Below are positions 1 through 7,349 of a DNA stretch of 12,558 bases, one piece after another. Position 1 is the first letter of the stretch. The number at the start of each line of letters is the position of its first letter. A program made the position numbers and the translations under genes. The notes below the pieces were generated by a model, which was not told the DNA's origin, ran no database searches, and saw nothing but the letters and a program-made list of their open reading frames with translations. The DNA is from Minisyncoccota bacterium (GTDB lineage Bacteria > Patescibacteria > Paceibacteria > UBA9973): contig JAQVGE010000012.1 in NCBI GenBank assembly GCA_028696935.1, positions 1 to 12,558 on the forward strand, given 5' to 3'.

Positions 1-1
1 T

Positions 2-502
2 AATGTACATCCAGGATTGGAATGGGTACTGCAGGGAGAAGGAACGGCAACTGTGAAATGGGATGGATCCTGTTGCACAATAATAAATGGTGTCTTTTAT
101 AAGAGATATGATGCGAAAAGGGGAAAGATCGTTCCAGATGGTGCAATCCAATGTGAAGAGGCACCAGATCCGGTTACCGGACATCTGCCATGCTGGGTGA
201 AGTGCGACAGAAATGAGCCGGGTGATAAATGGTTCCTTGCAGCTTATGATAATTCTGAACAGTTATCAGATGGCACATATGAAGCTGTTGGACCACATTT
301 TCAAAGAAATCCATATCATCTGAAACAGGATAAGCTCATAAAGCATGGTCAGGATGTTATTAATGTAGAAAGAACATTTGAAGGGATCAGAAATTATCTT
401 GAAAATAACTATATGAAAGGAATTGTATTCTGGAAGGATGGAGAACCAAGATGCAAAATCAAGAGAAAAGACTTTGGATTCGACTGGAATAAAGTAAAAT
501 AG
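2..502 (+). CDS. RNA ligase (DUF5565-like nucleotidyltransferase), 5' truncated by the window
   Basis: This is the C-terminal part of an ATP-dependent RNA ligase-like protein. The reading frame is open from base 2 (N-V-H-P-G-L-E-W...), so the TTG at 17 is internal and the true start lies before the window. The nucleotidyltransferase motif I, V-K-W-D-G-S, has its adenylated lysine at bases 56-58. Downstream come Y-E-A-V-G-P (motif III-like), K-G-I-V-F (motif IV-like) and K-I-K-R-K-D-F (motif V-like) near the C-terminus, so the catalytic core is essentially complete. Such enzymes seal RNA ends through a lysyl-AMP intermediate; the natural substrate of this subfamily is not known to me. A metallophosphoesterase gene starts 10 nt downstream, suggesting an end-processing partner. 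The family call is confident; the biological role is inference. Confidence 0.85.
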   Translation, partial: NVHPGLEWVLQGEGTATVKWDGSCCTIINGVFYKRYDAKRGKIVPDGAIQCEEAPDPVTGHLPCWVKCDRNEPGDKWFLAAYDNSEQLSDGTYEAVGPHFQRNPYHLKQDKLIKHGQDVINVERTFEGIRNYLENNYMKGIVFWKDGEPRCKIKRKDFGFDWNKVK

Positions 503-512
503 AGGTAGCATT

Positions 513-1202
513 ATGTTTTATATAACGGGAGATACACATGGCAGTTTTGAAAGAATATATGAGTTCTGTTATCGATTTAAAAAGACCAAAGAAGATGTAA
601 TGATTATTCTTGGTGATGCAGGCATTAATTATTACGAAGGTAAAAGAGCAGAAGAACAGAAAAAAATGTTGGATGATTTTCCAATTACGCTTTTCTGTAT
701 TCATGGAAATCACGAACAGAGACCTTATGTTATTCCAGGTTATCATGAAGAAACATGGAACGGTGGAGCAGTATATGTTGAGAAAAAGCATCCGTCCATC
801 TTGTTTGCAAAAGATGGAGAGGTATATGATTTTGATGGTAACAAAGCAATAGTTATCGGAGGAGCATATAGCGTCGATAAATTTTATAGACTTTCAAGAC
901 ATTACGCATGGTTTGATAATTAACAGCCTTCGGATGAAATCAAAAAGTATGTGATGCAAAAGTTAGATGAGATTGGATGGAACGTAGATCTTGTATTAAC
1001 GCACACAACACCACTAAAATATGAGCCGGTGGAAGTATTCCTTTCAATGATAGACCAGACTACGGTAGATAAATCCACGGAACAATGGCTGGATGAAATT
1101 GAAGATAAACTTTCATATAAAAAGTGGTATTGCGGACATTATCATACAAAAAAGAAAATTGATAAGCTGCAGATTATGTTTGAAGATTATGATCAGCTTT
1201 AG
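513..1202 (+). pseudogene. Metallophosphoesterase interrupted by one in-frame TAA
   Basis: A calcineurin-like metallophosphoesterase of about 229 codons, broken by TAA at 921-923. Both halves lie in the same frame and the text continues without a gap: W-F-D-N-stop-Q-P-S-D-E-I-K. The stop most likely replaced a Glu codon (GAA to TAA, one base). Upstream of it are the metal-binding motifs G-D-T-H-G (residues 6-10), G-D-A-G (34-37) and G-N-H-E (65-68). Downstream are L-T-H-T-T-P and the terminal C-G-H-Y-H. The truncated 136-aa product would therefore lack the last two metal-ligand motifs and is expected to be inactive. A Shine-Dalgarno-like AGAGG precedes the ATG, and the gene follows the RNA ligase gene by 10 nt. 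Alternatives are a recent nonsense mutation, a sequencing error or rare readthrough. Confidence 0.85.
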
Positions 1203-1206
1203 AAAA

Positions 1207-1236
1207 GAGTGCTTTTGCAGTAATGTAGAAGCACTT
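1207..1236. terminator. Bidirectional stem-loop terminator between convergent genes
   Basis: Arms AGTGCTTTTGCA (1208-1219) and TGTAGAAGCACT (1224-1235) form a 12-bp stem with two G-U wobbles and a GTAA tetraloop; a further G-U pair (1207/1236) extends it. The + strand continues with a T-rich stretch and the - strand with CTCTTTTCT, so it can end transcription in both directions. It overlaps the last bases of the leftward DUF5688 gene and starts just after the metallophosphoesterase stop. Confidence 0.75.
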
Positions 1237-2209
1237 ATTCTCGTTCTCGGCATATCGTAAGTTTGTTGCGTACTTCATCATAAAAGTATACGTGATCTGA
1301 CAGAACTTCATTGGCATCTATTGAAGTAGCATTTACTTCCCGAACCATTTGAGCAAGCAATATAGGATTAGTCTCTGCATCAGAAGGAAGCATGATAATT
1401 TCATGGAGGGATGAAGGCAAAATATAGAAGCTACCACCAATCATATCTGCAAATTTTTCCATTGCATTTTCATACAAGATACAACATGCACCTTGAAGTT
1501 TATCGGTTGTGGTTGCTACATAAGTAGGTGGGAGTGATTCATCGAGTAATGCCTGTAATTCATCTGGGACAATCTCTTTAGGTAATACAGATTTCATTAG
1601 ATCCTGCATTGTTCCATAACGTAATCCACGGATTCGTTCAGTATTATCATGTGCATATTCAAAGAGCCCAAAAGCAGATGAGATATTCCAACTTTTCATA
1701 AGTGTATTGGTGATATCAATAGTTCCTGATAGATCATTTACCTCAACAGGTATATAGAAAACGATTGCTAGATCCAGATAAGGAATAAAAGGTTTGCTCT
1801 CCAAAGTTACTCTATTAGCCTGAAAATTGATCAACTTGTAGCAGATACGATCTTTTACATTTTCAAAGTCTGTATAGACTTCGATAGGAAAATCATCAAA
1901 AGGCTTGTTTTCTTCATATAGGTTTATGATGTGGTTGCAAATATTCTCCAGTGAACAACCATGCTTATAATCTTGAAAAAAAGAATCCAGATAAAAGGTA
2001 GGGGACATATTGTGTTCCATATCACATATGGTAAGTCCTAAAAGGTGAAGCCCGTTGTTTTTTGTACGAGGTGTAACAACGATATGTGTATATGGAAATG
2101 CCTTTTCTAAAGCTCGTTTGATGACTGTTGCAAAGCCCTGTTTTGTTTTGATTTCACCAATTGTGAAAAAGAATTCTTCAGAATCATTTTCGTTTATAAA
2201 TTCACTCAT
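1235..2209 (-). CDS. DUF5688 family protein
   Basis: A 324-aa soluble protein that I recognise as DUF5688-like. Seen directly: an N-terminal block with N-N-G-L-H-L-L-G-L-T-I and P-T-F-Y-L-D, and a C-terminal block with G-A-C-C-I-L-Y, G-G-S-F-Y-I-L-P-S-S-L-H-E and M-V-R-E-V-N-A-T near residues 240-300, which are typical of the family. I know no biochemical function for it. No signal peptide or membrane segment is evident. The ATG follows the upstream gene's TAA by one base, and the nearest Shine-Dalgarno (GAGG) is about 12 nt away, so expression probably depends on translational coupling. It is the last gene of the recombinase operon and ends inside the terminator at 1207-1236. Confidence 0.7.
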   Translation of the reverse strand: MSEFINENDSEEFFFTIGEIKTKQGFATVIKRALEKAFPYTHIVVTPRTKNNGLHLLGLTICDMEHNMSPTFYLDSFFQDYKHGCSLENICNHIINLYEENKPFDDFPIEVYTDFENVKDRICYKLINFQANRVTLESKPFIPYLDLAIVFYIPVEVNDLSGTIDITNTLMKSWNISSAFGLFEYAHDNTERIRGLRYGTMQDLMKSVLPKEIVPDELQALLDESLPPTYVATTTDKLQGACCILYENAMEKFADMIGGSFYILPSSLHEIIMLPSDAETNPILLAQMVREVNATSIDANEVLSDHVYFYDEVRNKLTICRERE

Positions 2210-2210
2210 A

Positions 2211-3131
2211 TTATTGTAAATCCTCTAATCTTTCTTGTGGTGAGAACAGGTCCATTTGTTGTGTACTTGGACCTTCTAAACTATCTGATTCGTCATCAGC
2301 CGGATCTTCTAGTGAATTGGATACTGCTTTTTTGGAGTACAATTTATTGAATTTAAGTGCATCTTTCTGAGTTTTCTTGTTATAGATAATGAGCATTGCT
2401 TCTGAATAGCCAAGGGAGCCATTTCGTCTGTCTTTGGCAGTACGACTGATTTCTTTACAAGAGACACGACTAAGCTTTTCCTTAAAATATTCATCTTTTA
2501 GCTCATTGCCATAACAATTAACTAGCCTGGCTACGCCATTAAGCATATTGGCAGAAAAAGACTGAGGAATTCCTTCCCATGTACCCACAATAAGGCCGAG
2601 AGTTCTTTCGAGAATAGCGAGCCCATATTTTTCATGAATATTTTCAAGTGTAGCAATTGCACAGATTCCTCCGGGCTGGGGACGACTGGTAACAAAGAGA
2701 CCGAAATCTTCCACTAAAGTTTTAATAAGAATCTGAGAATCATTTCCTGCTTCAATATTTGCCATAAATATTTCATATGCAGCTAATGGCTTCGTATATT
2801 TCATCTGATTGGCAAAGATATCTGCTTCCTGTGTGTATTCCAGTTCATCATAGATCATGCACCAGACAGGAGTTTCTCTGGATCCGGAAACTAGGGCAAC
2901 AATTTCAATCGTATGCTGTCCGTTAAAAACATAATTAATTCCGTCTCGTCGACTGACTTTTACTGGATTAATCTGGTATAAATCAAAATTTTTAGCAGCT
3001 TTTTGAACATGCTTTACAGATACGTTTCGTTGATAATCCTGATTTGATACTAGATTTTTTATTGGGATGAGCTCGAATTTAACCTGCGGAACATATTGGG
3101 TGTAATCGAGTTCATTGTTTTCCTCATTCAT
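2211..3131 (-). CDS. ParB-like DUF6551 family protein
   Basis: A 306-aa protein whose N-terminal half looks like a ParB/Srx-type nucleotide-binding fold: N-Q-D-Y-Q-R (about residues 30-35), then P-V-K-V-S-R-R-D-G and V-F-N-G-Q-H-T (GQHT at about 71-74). This matches the DUF6551 pattern as I know it. The C-terminal tail is acidic and rich in Ser and Asp, hence probably disordered. The longer start at 3146 is a TTG lying within the Shine-Dalgarno itself; GAGGAGG followed 6-7 nt later by ATG at 3131 decides the start. That ATG overlaps the end of the upstream gene by 8 nt, implying coupled translation. ParB-fold proteins bind DNA or CTP, or act as nucleases; which applies here is unknown. It is the second ParB-like gene in this operon. 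Confidence 0.7.
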   Translation of the reverse strand: MNEENNELDYTQYVPQVKFELIPIKNLVSNQDYQRNVSVKHVQKAAKNFDLYQINPVKVSRRDGINYVFNGQHTIEIVALVSGSRETPVWCMIYDELEYTQEADIFANQMKYTKPLAAYEIFMANIEAGNDSQILIKTLVEDFGLFVTSRPQPGGICAIATLENIHEKYGLAILERTLGLIVGTWEGIPQSFSANMLNGVARLVNCYGNELKDEYFKEKLSRVSCKEISRTAKDRRNGSLGYSEAMLIIYNKKTQKDALKFNKLYSKKAVSNSLEDPADDESDSLEGPSTQQMDLFSPQERLEDLQ

Positions 3132-4077
3132 TGAGTTCCTCCTCAATTATATTTTGTAATTTTTCAATATTATTTTTTAGCTGGAACAGCTCGCGATTAA
3201 GTTTGGTAAGAATTTCAGTAGAAGCTTCTGAGAATTTTCCTATGTTTTGTAGTCTTGTAATTGAATGACTCCACATGGGAACCGTTAGTGCAAGACTTGA
3301 AAATTCAGCATCTGGATCATATTGCGGCATCCGTTTGATTTCCATTTCCAGTCTTTTAGGACCACGTTTCTTTTTGACCGTTTTGTTGAGTATTTCCTGC
3401 TGTGCTATTTCATTATGTAACTTTGTATCACGAATATTGTTATGAAGATTCTTCCAAATGGTATTAATAATTAAGGGAGAGAATTCACTTAGTTTGATTA
3501 GGTTTGGTAAAGATAATGATGTAGGACGGTTTAATATTTCCATAGCGATAGTGGACGCTTTAGCATAAATAGTGTCAATAGCTCCTGCGTAAAGTGTATA
3601 GGAATATATTGTGTCCATGGATATTTTAATGTCCTTAAGAAGAAATTGAGTTCGCCAGCGATATAGTACAAATCGGTGCTTGGAGGTTTTTTCTTCTACA
3701 GTGGGTTCTCCATTGAAAAAAGGATAGTTTTCTTTAATCAGTGCATGCTGAGCAATACCAAGTTTTCCTATACAATATTTCTTACGGGGTATTGTAATAT
3801 TTGGATTTTTAAGCTCTCTTAGACAAATATCTGAAATAGCTTCATTTCTGGAGAAGAAGTCATGTTCGGTATAGCGAAAAGGGATTCCTGTGTCATGGCA
3901 GATTTTATAGGTATCAATACCGTCAACTATCATTTTATTCCATGTGACAATAGTAGGTTGAAATCCTTCGTATGTGAGTTCATGCTTTATTTCTTCAAGT
4001 TCTCTATCTGTTTTTGGAACAAATAATGGAGATAATTCTTTATCAATTATTAGTGTACATATTTGCTTATTCTCCAT
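3124..4077 (-). CDS. ParB-N-like hypothetical protein
   Basis: A 317-aa protein with a ParB N-terminal-like region. P-L-F-V-P-K-T-D-R-E-L-E-E-I-K begins at about residue 17, followed by I-V-T-W-N-K-M-I-V-D-G-I-D-T-Y-K-I-C (DG at 52-53) and G-I-P-F, then R-N-E-A-I and K-Y-C-I-G-K. The order resembles the IVDGHNRYEIC..IPF signature of phage and plasmid ParB-like proteins, although the usual His-Asn-Arg is changed to Ile-Asp-Thr, so catalysis may be lost. A basic stretch K-K-K-R-G-P-K-R lies near residue 240, and the C-terminus is a probable coiled coil (L-F-Q-L-K-N-N-I-E-K-L). The start at 4077 follows the upstream TAA by one base; the ATG at 4107 would put the Shine-Dalgarno AAGGAG inside the coding region. 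The fold call is moderate; the function is unknown. Confidence 0.6.
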   Translation of the reverse strand: MENKQICTLIIDKELSPLFVPKTDRELEEIKHELTYEGFQPTIVTWNKMIVDGIDTYKICHDTGIPFRYTEHDFFSRNEAISDICLRELKNPNITIPRKKYCIGKLGIAQHALIKENYPFFNGEPTVEEKTSKHRFVLYRWRTQFLLKDIKISMDTIYSYTLYAGAIDTIYAKASTIAMEILNRPTSLSLPNLIKLSEFSPLIINTIWKNLHNNIRDTKLHNEIAQQEILNKTVKKKRGPKRLEMEIKRMPQYDPDAEFSSLALTVPMWSHSITRLQNIGKFSEASTEILTKLNRELFQLKNNIEKLQNIIEEELNE

Positions 4078-4078
4078 T

Positions 4079-4480
4079 TTAGATGAGTTCTCCTTCCTGG
4101 AAAGCATTCATATCATTGATATGGAATACAACTAAATTTTCCTGTCTAATGTAGTGCCCTTTAATGTAATATTTTTGGTGCTCATTTTGAGCAATAAAGG
4201 ATTTGAATATAGAAGAAATCAGATATTTGCTGTAGAATTCACAACAATGCATATCATTTATGTTTTCCCATTTTATCCGTTCCGAACGATAGTCACTACG
4301 CTGGCAGCTTTTGATTGCGATGGTGGCACTTTGTGGATTAATCATGAATTGTACATATTCAGGATCATTCAGCAGATGTAGTGTATTGCGGTGTATCCGA
4401 ATTAGATTGTACTGTGGATCCAGTACTAGTGTTGGTAGATTCTGCCGTGTTAAGCGCAAGCTGTTCATAGTATCCTGCAT
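4079..4480 (-). CDS. Diverged short copy of the recombinase C-terminal domain
   Basis: A protein of about 133 aa related to the tail of the recombinase and to the upstream 258-aa protein. Shared elements in order are D-P-E-Y-V-Q-F-M-I-N-P, A-I-K-S-C, I-K-W, F-Y-S-K, Y-Y-I-K-G-H-Y-I-R and L-V-V-F-H-I-N-D-M. These align with D-Y-I-Q-I-L-V-N-P, A-V-R-P-C, F-R-W, F-Y-A-K, Y-K-L-L-G-K-L-I-R and L-F-V-F-N-L-D-D-A of its neighbour. Possible starts are GTG 4495, ATG 4486 and ATG 4480; 4480 is preferred because GTGAGG lies 9 nt upstream. Its first ~39 codons overlap, in another frame, the last codons of the preceding gene. No HTH or enzyme motif is visible. A structural or partner role for the recombinase is inference. 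Confidence 0.65.
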   Translation of the reverse strand: MQDTMNSLRLTRQNLPTLVLDPQYNLIRIHRNTLHLLNDPEYVQFMINPQSATIAIKSCQRSDYRSERIKWENINDMHCCEFYSKYLISSIFKSFIAQNEHQKYYIKGHYIRQENLVVFHINDMNAFQEGELI

Positions 4481-5141
4481 TTTCATTAACCTCACTTTCT
4501 CCGTTCGAATTTGTTATAGAGCCCGATGATGCTTCTGGAAGGTTGTCTTTTTCAAGACCAAATACAGCATAACCTTTAAAGGTGTTTATCTGGATTTTTG
4601 ACTTGTGTTCATCAACAGGAAGACCAAATTGTGTCTTCCAGTCTTCTGGATAGGATGGGATTCTGGATGGAGTGGAGGTTCCGTCGTCCTTCACATTTCT
4701 CTTATATACTTCTGCATCATCAAGATTGAAGACAAATAGCATATCATCACCAGAACGAATAAGTTTACCCAATAATTTATAACGATTATTATTGCTCCAA
4801 TTCATTAGCGACATGACTTTTGCATAAAAAACTCTGCACGTAATCTGTTTTGGTGATCTCTTGGAGGTGGCAGAACACCAACGGAATGAATCTTTTTCGT
4901 CTTCCTGACATGGTCTGACAGCAAGCTTTTTATTTTCAGGATTAACAAGGATTTGAATATAATCACACTTCGGAAGTTTCTTGATGCAGGCAGTATTAAC
5001 AGATACCCTATTATTATTGAAAGTAAACGATGGTTCATAGGTGTGAGCAAAGAACTCGCCTCTTACAACTTGAAAACCATCATAACTAAATTCAATATCC
5101 TCTATTATTTCAACATCAGATTTCACATTTTCGTTAGTCAT
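4365..5141 (-). CDS. Free-standing copy of the recombinase C-terminal region
   Basis: A 258-aa protein whose residues 22-173 align with residues about 395-564 of the recombinase encoded just upstream. Shared patterns are F-x-V-V-R-x-x-F-F, T-F-x-x-N-R, I-K-K-L, Y-I-x-x-L-V-x-P, V-R-P, a conserved Trp (W88), Y-K-x-x-G, F-N-L-x-x-x-E-V and Y-P-E-(D/E)-W-x-x-x-F-G. It has no resolvase catalytic domain. The last ~40 residues are Ser/Thr/Asn-rich and overlap the next gene in another frame. The ATG is preceded by AGGAGG with 6-nt spacing and overlaps the recombinase stop by 8 nt. A role as a recombinase partner, for example controlling assembly or direction, is inference. I recall similar companions of related recombinases in other Clostridia but cannot verify this here. 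Confidence 0.7.
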   Translation of the reverse strand: MTNENVKSDVEIIEDIEFSYDGFQVVRGEFFAHTYEPSFTFNNNRVSVNTACIKKLPKCDYIQILVNPENKKLAVRPCQEDEKDSFRWCSATSKRSPKQITCRVFYAKVMSLMNWSNNNRYKLLGKLIRSGDDMLFVFNLDDAEVYKRNVKDDGTSTPSRIPSYPEDWKTQFGLPVDEHKSKIQINTFKGYAVFGLEKDNLPEASSGSITNSNGESEVNENAGYYEQLALNTAESTNTSTGSTVQSNSDTPQYTTSAE

Positions 5142-7011
5142 TATGAACCTCCTGTTTCATGTCATTAATTATAGTACTGATTCCCTGGGCTATTTCAGAA
5201 GGACTGGTCAGTGCCAATGGCACAGGATCATAAGTCGTTGCTGATATTTGAGTATTCCATTCTACTGCTTCATTGAATGGAAGAATTTCTGCAGAGCTGC
5301 TTTGTTGGTAATACTTTGAACCAAATGTATTGGTCCATTCTTCCGGATAGGCTACAAGGCTGTTTTTGGTAGATAAAGGTGCAACATTCTCGTCAAAAGC
5401 TGGAGAGGATGGTTCTGCATCATCGTCACTGTCTTCTAATACAGTATTGGGAATAAACACTTCCATTTCCTGTAAATTGAATATTAGAATTTCTTCCGCA
5501 CCTTTCTTTCGCTTGGTTCCGGCAATTTTGTATTTATACTGCAGATTCCAGTCAAAGAGTTCATATAGATTTGGAAGAAAAGCAGATCCGACAATTGGAC
5601 GAGGCTGTTTTCTTTCATTTTTTATGCTGGCCCATTGAACGGCATTTCTATTTTCTTTTGACGCAGGCCTAATTACAAATAAGAAGGAATCTGGCTGAAC
5701 CAACATTTCTATATATAAAGAGTCCAATTTTTTTATGCTTTCAGAACTGAAAGTAATTCTGTTTGAACTGAAAGTGATGCAGACCTTATTTGCAGAACTG
5801 AAGAATTGGGAACGTACTACTTCAAAATCTGACAAATCGAAGTCACCGTCATTCACTTCAAAATGACTTTCATATTTCTCAAAGTCTTTCGTTATTACGC
5901 TGGAAGAAGCATTTATATAATCATCTGCTTTGAAACCTGCCCATCTTGGATTAACGGAAACATATCCTTTTAATGCACCTTCTGGAATCACAAGAAGTTC
6001 AGGGAGAAAACCTTTATGCTTGTATCTGGAGTTTCGAATCAAACGCTGAACAGCAATATAGTCATCACGAGAGATAATTGCTTCGTGATGATTCTGCTGT
6101 ACATATTGATTTCTGTTCTGCTTGTTCTTTTTTGATTTATGGTCCAGATAATTTGGTGTCCATGTTTTTCTTGACAGAACATCACCACAATGTCGTTCAT
6201 TTTGCAAAACGCCAAGGACGCTGGATGAAGACCAGGTTGTATTTCCTATCTTTGTTTTTCTTTTCAGCTCAGTGAGTATGGTTGCTATTTTTGAAGTACT
6301 GTAACCATATAAATACATAAAGAAGATTAATCGAACTGTTTTTGCTTCATCTTCGTTGATTACAAGATTACCATCCTCGTCGTGATCATAACCAAGAAGC
6401 ACGGGAGTTAGGAAAATACCACGTCCAAAGCGCATCTCAATGGATGCATTCATAATTTCTGATTTGGTGTGACTTTCTTCCTGAGCAAGAGTTGAGATGA
6501 AGGAAAGACTCATTTCGCTATTGTCGTTTAATGTGAAGATATTCTCAGTTTCAAAGAAAATACCAATTGGAGGATTCATGGCTTTTAAAGATCTAGCGTA
6601 ACCAATACAATCCAACACATTTCTGGCGAATCTTGATACACTTTTGGTAATAATCATGTCGATTTTTCCAGCCTTACAATCTTCAATCATTCTTAGAAAT
6701 GAATCTCTGTGCTGCAGGGAGGTGCCAGAGATACCTTCATCTGCATAGATCTCGACCAGTTTCCAGCCAGGATGTCTGTTTACAAGATCATAATAGTGAT
6801 TCTTCTGAAGCTCATAAGAGGAAGTCTGATTTGGATCATCAGTTGATACACGTGCATAGACACCGACTCTTTTCTTACGTTGGTCTTCGTAGAAATCTGA
6901 TTTTGGTAAAGCAGGAATGACTTCTAATAGATCTTCATCAATTCCTTTGTAACGTTGTCGAATACGTGCTTTTTGCTCTGATATACTATTCGCTTTTTCA
7001 CTTTCAATCAT
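5134..7011 (-). CDS. Large serine recombinase, mobile-element integrase
   Basis: A 625-aa site-specific recombinase. After a ~50-aa N-terminal extension comes the resolvase domain with Y-A-R-V-S-T-D (nucleophile Ser56), A-D-E-G-I-S-G-T-S and T-K-S-V-S-R-F-A-R-N (catalytic arginines about 127 and 130). The recombinase domain follows (L-G-Y-D-H-D-E-D-G-N-L-V-I-N to N-E-R-H-C-G-D, about 205-277). The expected Cys-pair zinc ribbon is absent: no CxxC occurs. Instead residues about 395-564 form the domain copied in the next two genes. Start: ATG 7011 has GGAGG 9 nt upstream and overlaps the HTH gene stop by 8 nt; the longer start at 7059 merely reads through that gene out of frame. It cuts and joins DNA through a 5'-phosphoserine link. 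The catalytic residues are intact, so it is probably active; its att sites are not identified. Confidence 0.92.
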   Translation of the reverse strand: MIESEKANSISEQKARIRQRYKGIDEDLLEVIPALPKSDFYEDQRKKRVGVYARVSTDDPNQTSSYELQKNHYYDLVNRHPGWKLVEIYADEGISGTSLQHRDSFLRMIEDCKAGKIDMIITKSVSRFARNVLDCIGYARSLKAMNPPIGIFFETENIFTLNDNSEMSLSFISTLAQEESHTKSEIMNASIEMRFGRGIFLTPVLLGYDHDEDGNLVINEDEAKTVRLIFFMYLYGYSTSKIATILTELKRKTKIGNTTWSSSSVLGVLQNERHCGDVLSRKTWTPNYLDHKSKKNKQNRNQYVQQNHHEAIISRDDYIAVQRLIRNSRYKHKGFLPELLVIPEGALKGYVSVNPRWAGFKADDYINASSSVITKDFEKYESHFEVNDGDFDLSDFEVVRSQFFSSANKVCITFSSNRITFSSESIKKLDSLYIEMLVQPDSFLFVIRPASKENRNAVQWASIKNERKQPRPIVGSAFLPNLYELFDWNLQYKYKIAGTKRKKGAEEILIFNLQEMEVFIPNTVLEDSDDDAEPSSPAFDENVAPLSTKNSLVAYPEEWTNTFGSKYYQQSSSAEILPFNEAVEWNTQISATTYDPVPLALTSPSEIAQGISTIINDMKQEVHND

Positions 7012-7288
7012 AGATTTGCACCTCCGACTGTTTCTCACTATTTGCTGAGCAAGAGTCATTAAATGGAATAATCAGTTCATCCATTGTTACGTTTAAGACT
7101 CTGCTTAGTGCATAAAGGGAATCAATGGAGGGGAGAGTTTCACCACGAAACCATTTGTAAATTGCCTGTGGATTTGCGATATAAAGTGCATGCTGCAGAT
7201 CAAGTACTTTTAATCCTTTGTCCAACATAGTCTTTTTTATGTTCCGTCCGGTTGATACTGGATCAATTGCAATATACTTCTGTCCCAT
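7004..7288 (-). CDS. Small HTH (XRE-like) regulator upstream of the recombinase
   Basis: A 94-aa protein with one helix-turn-helix: I-K-K-T-M-L-D-K-G-L-K-V-L-D-L followed by N-P-Q-A-I-Y-K-W-F-R-G-E-T-L-P-S-I-D-S-L and the stabilising L-N-V-T-M-D-E-L-I. ATG 7288 is chosen because GGGAG lies just upstream; the extension to 7342 runs into the T-rich tail of the terminator and has no ribosome site. It overlaps the recombinase start by 8 nt, so it is the first gene of the operon. A DNA-binding role controlling recombinase expression or excision is inferred from position. A TATACT (- strand, 7327-7322) could be its promoter -10, but no good -35 is seen. Confidence 0.8.
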   Translation of the reverse strand: MGQKYIAIDPVSTGRNIKKTMLDKGLKVLDLQHALYIANPQAIYKWFRGETLPSIDSLYALSRVLNVTMDELIIPFNDSCSANSEKQSEVQIYD

Positions 7289-7349
7289 AGGTCTCCCTTC
7301 TTTATTCTTTATGATATGAATAGTATAAAGATAAAAAGGCAAAAAAATA

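Noticed and set aside
921..923. Programmed readthrough or recoding of the TAA
   Set aside because: No stem-loop, amber context or selenocysteine-type signal is visible next to it, and TAA is the least leaky stop; simple mutation is more likely.
4154..4529. Two + strand frames opposite the short domain-copy gene
   Set aside because: They have no ribosome sites, and the - strand frame has homology to its neighbours.
7012..7059. A longer recombinase start giving 16 extra residues
   Set aside because: The extension reads through the HTH gene out of frame, while GGAGG with 9-nt spacing supports ATG 7011.
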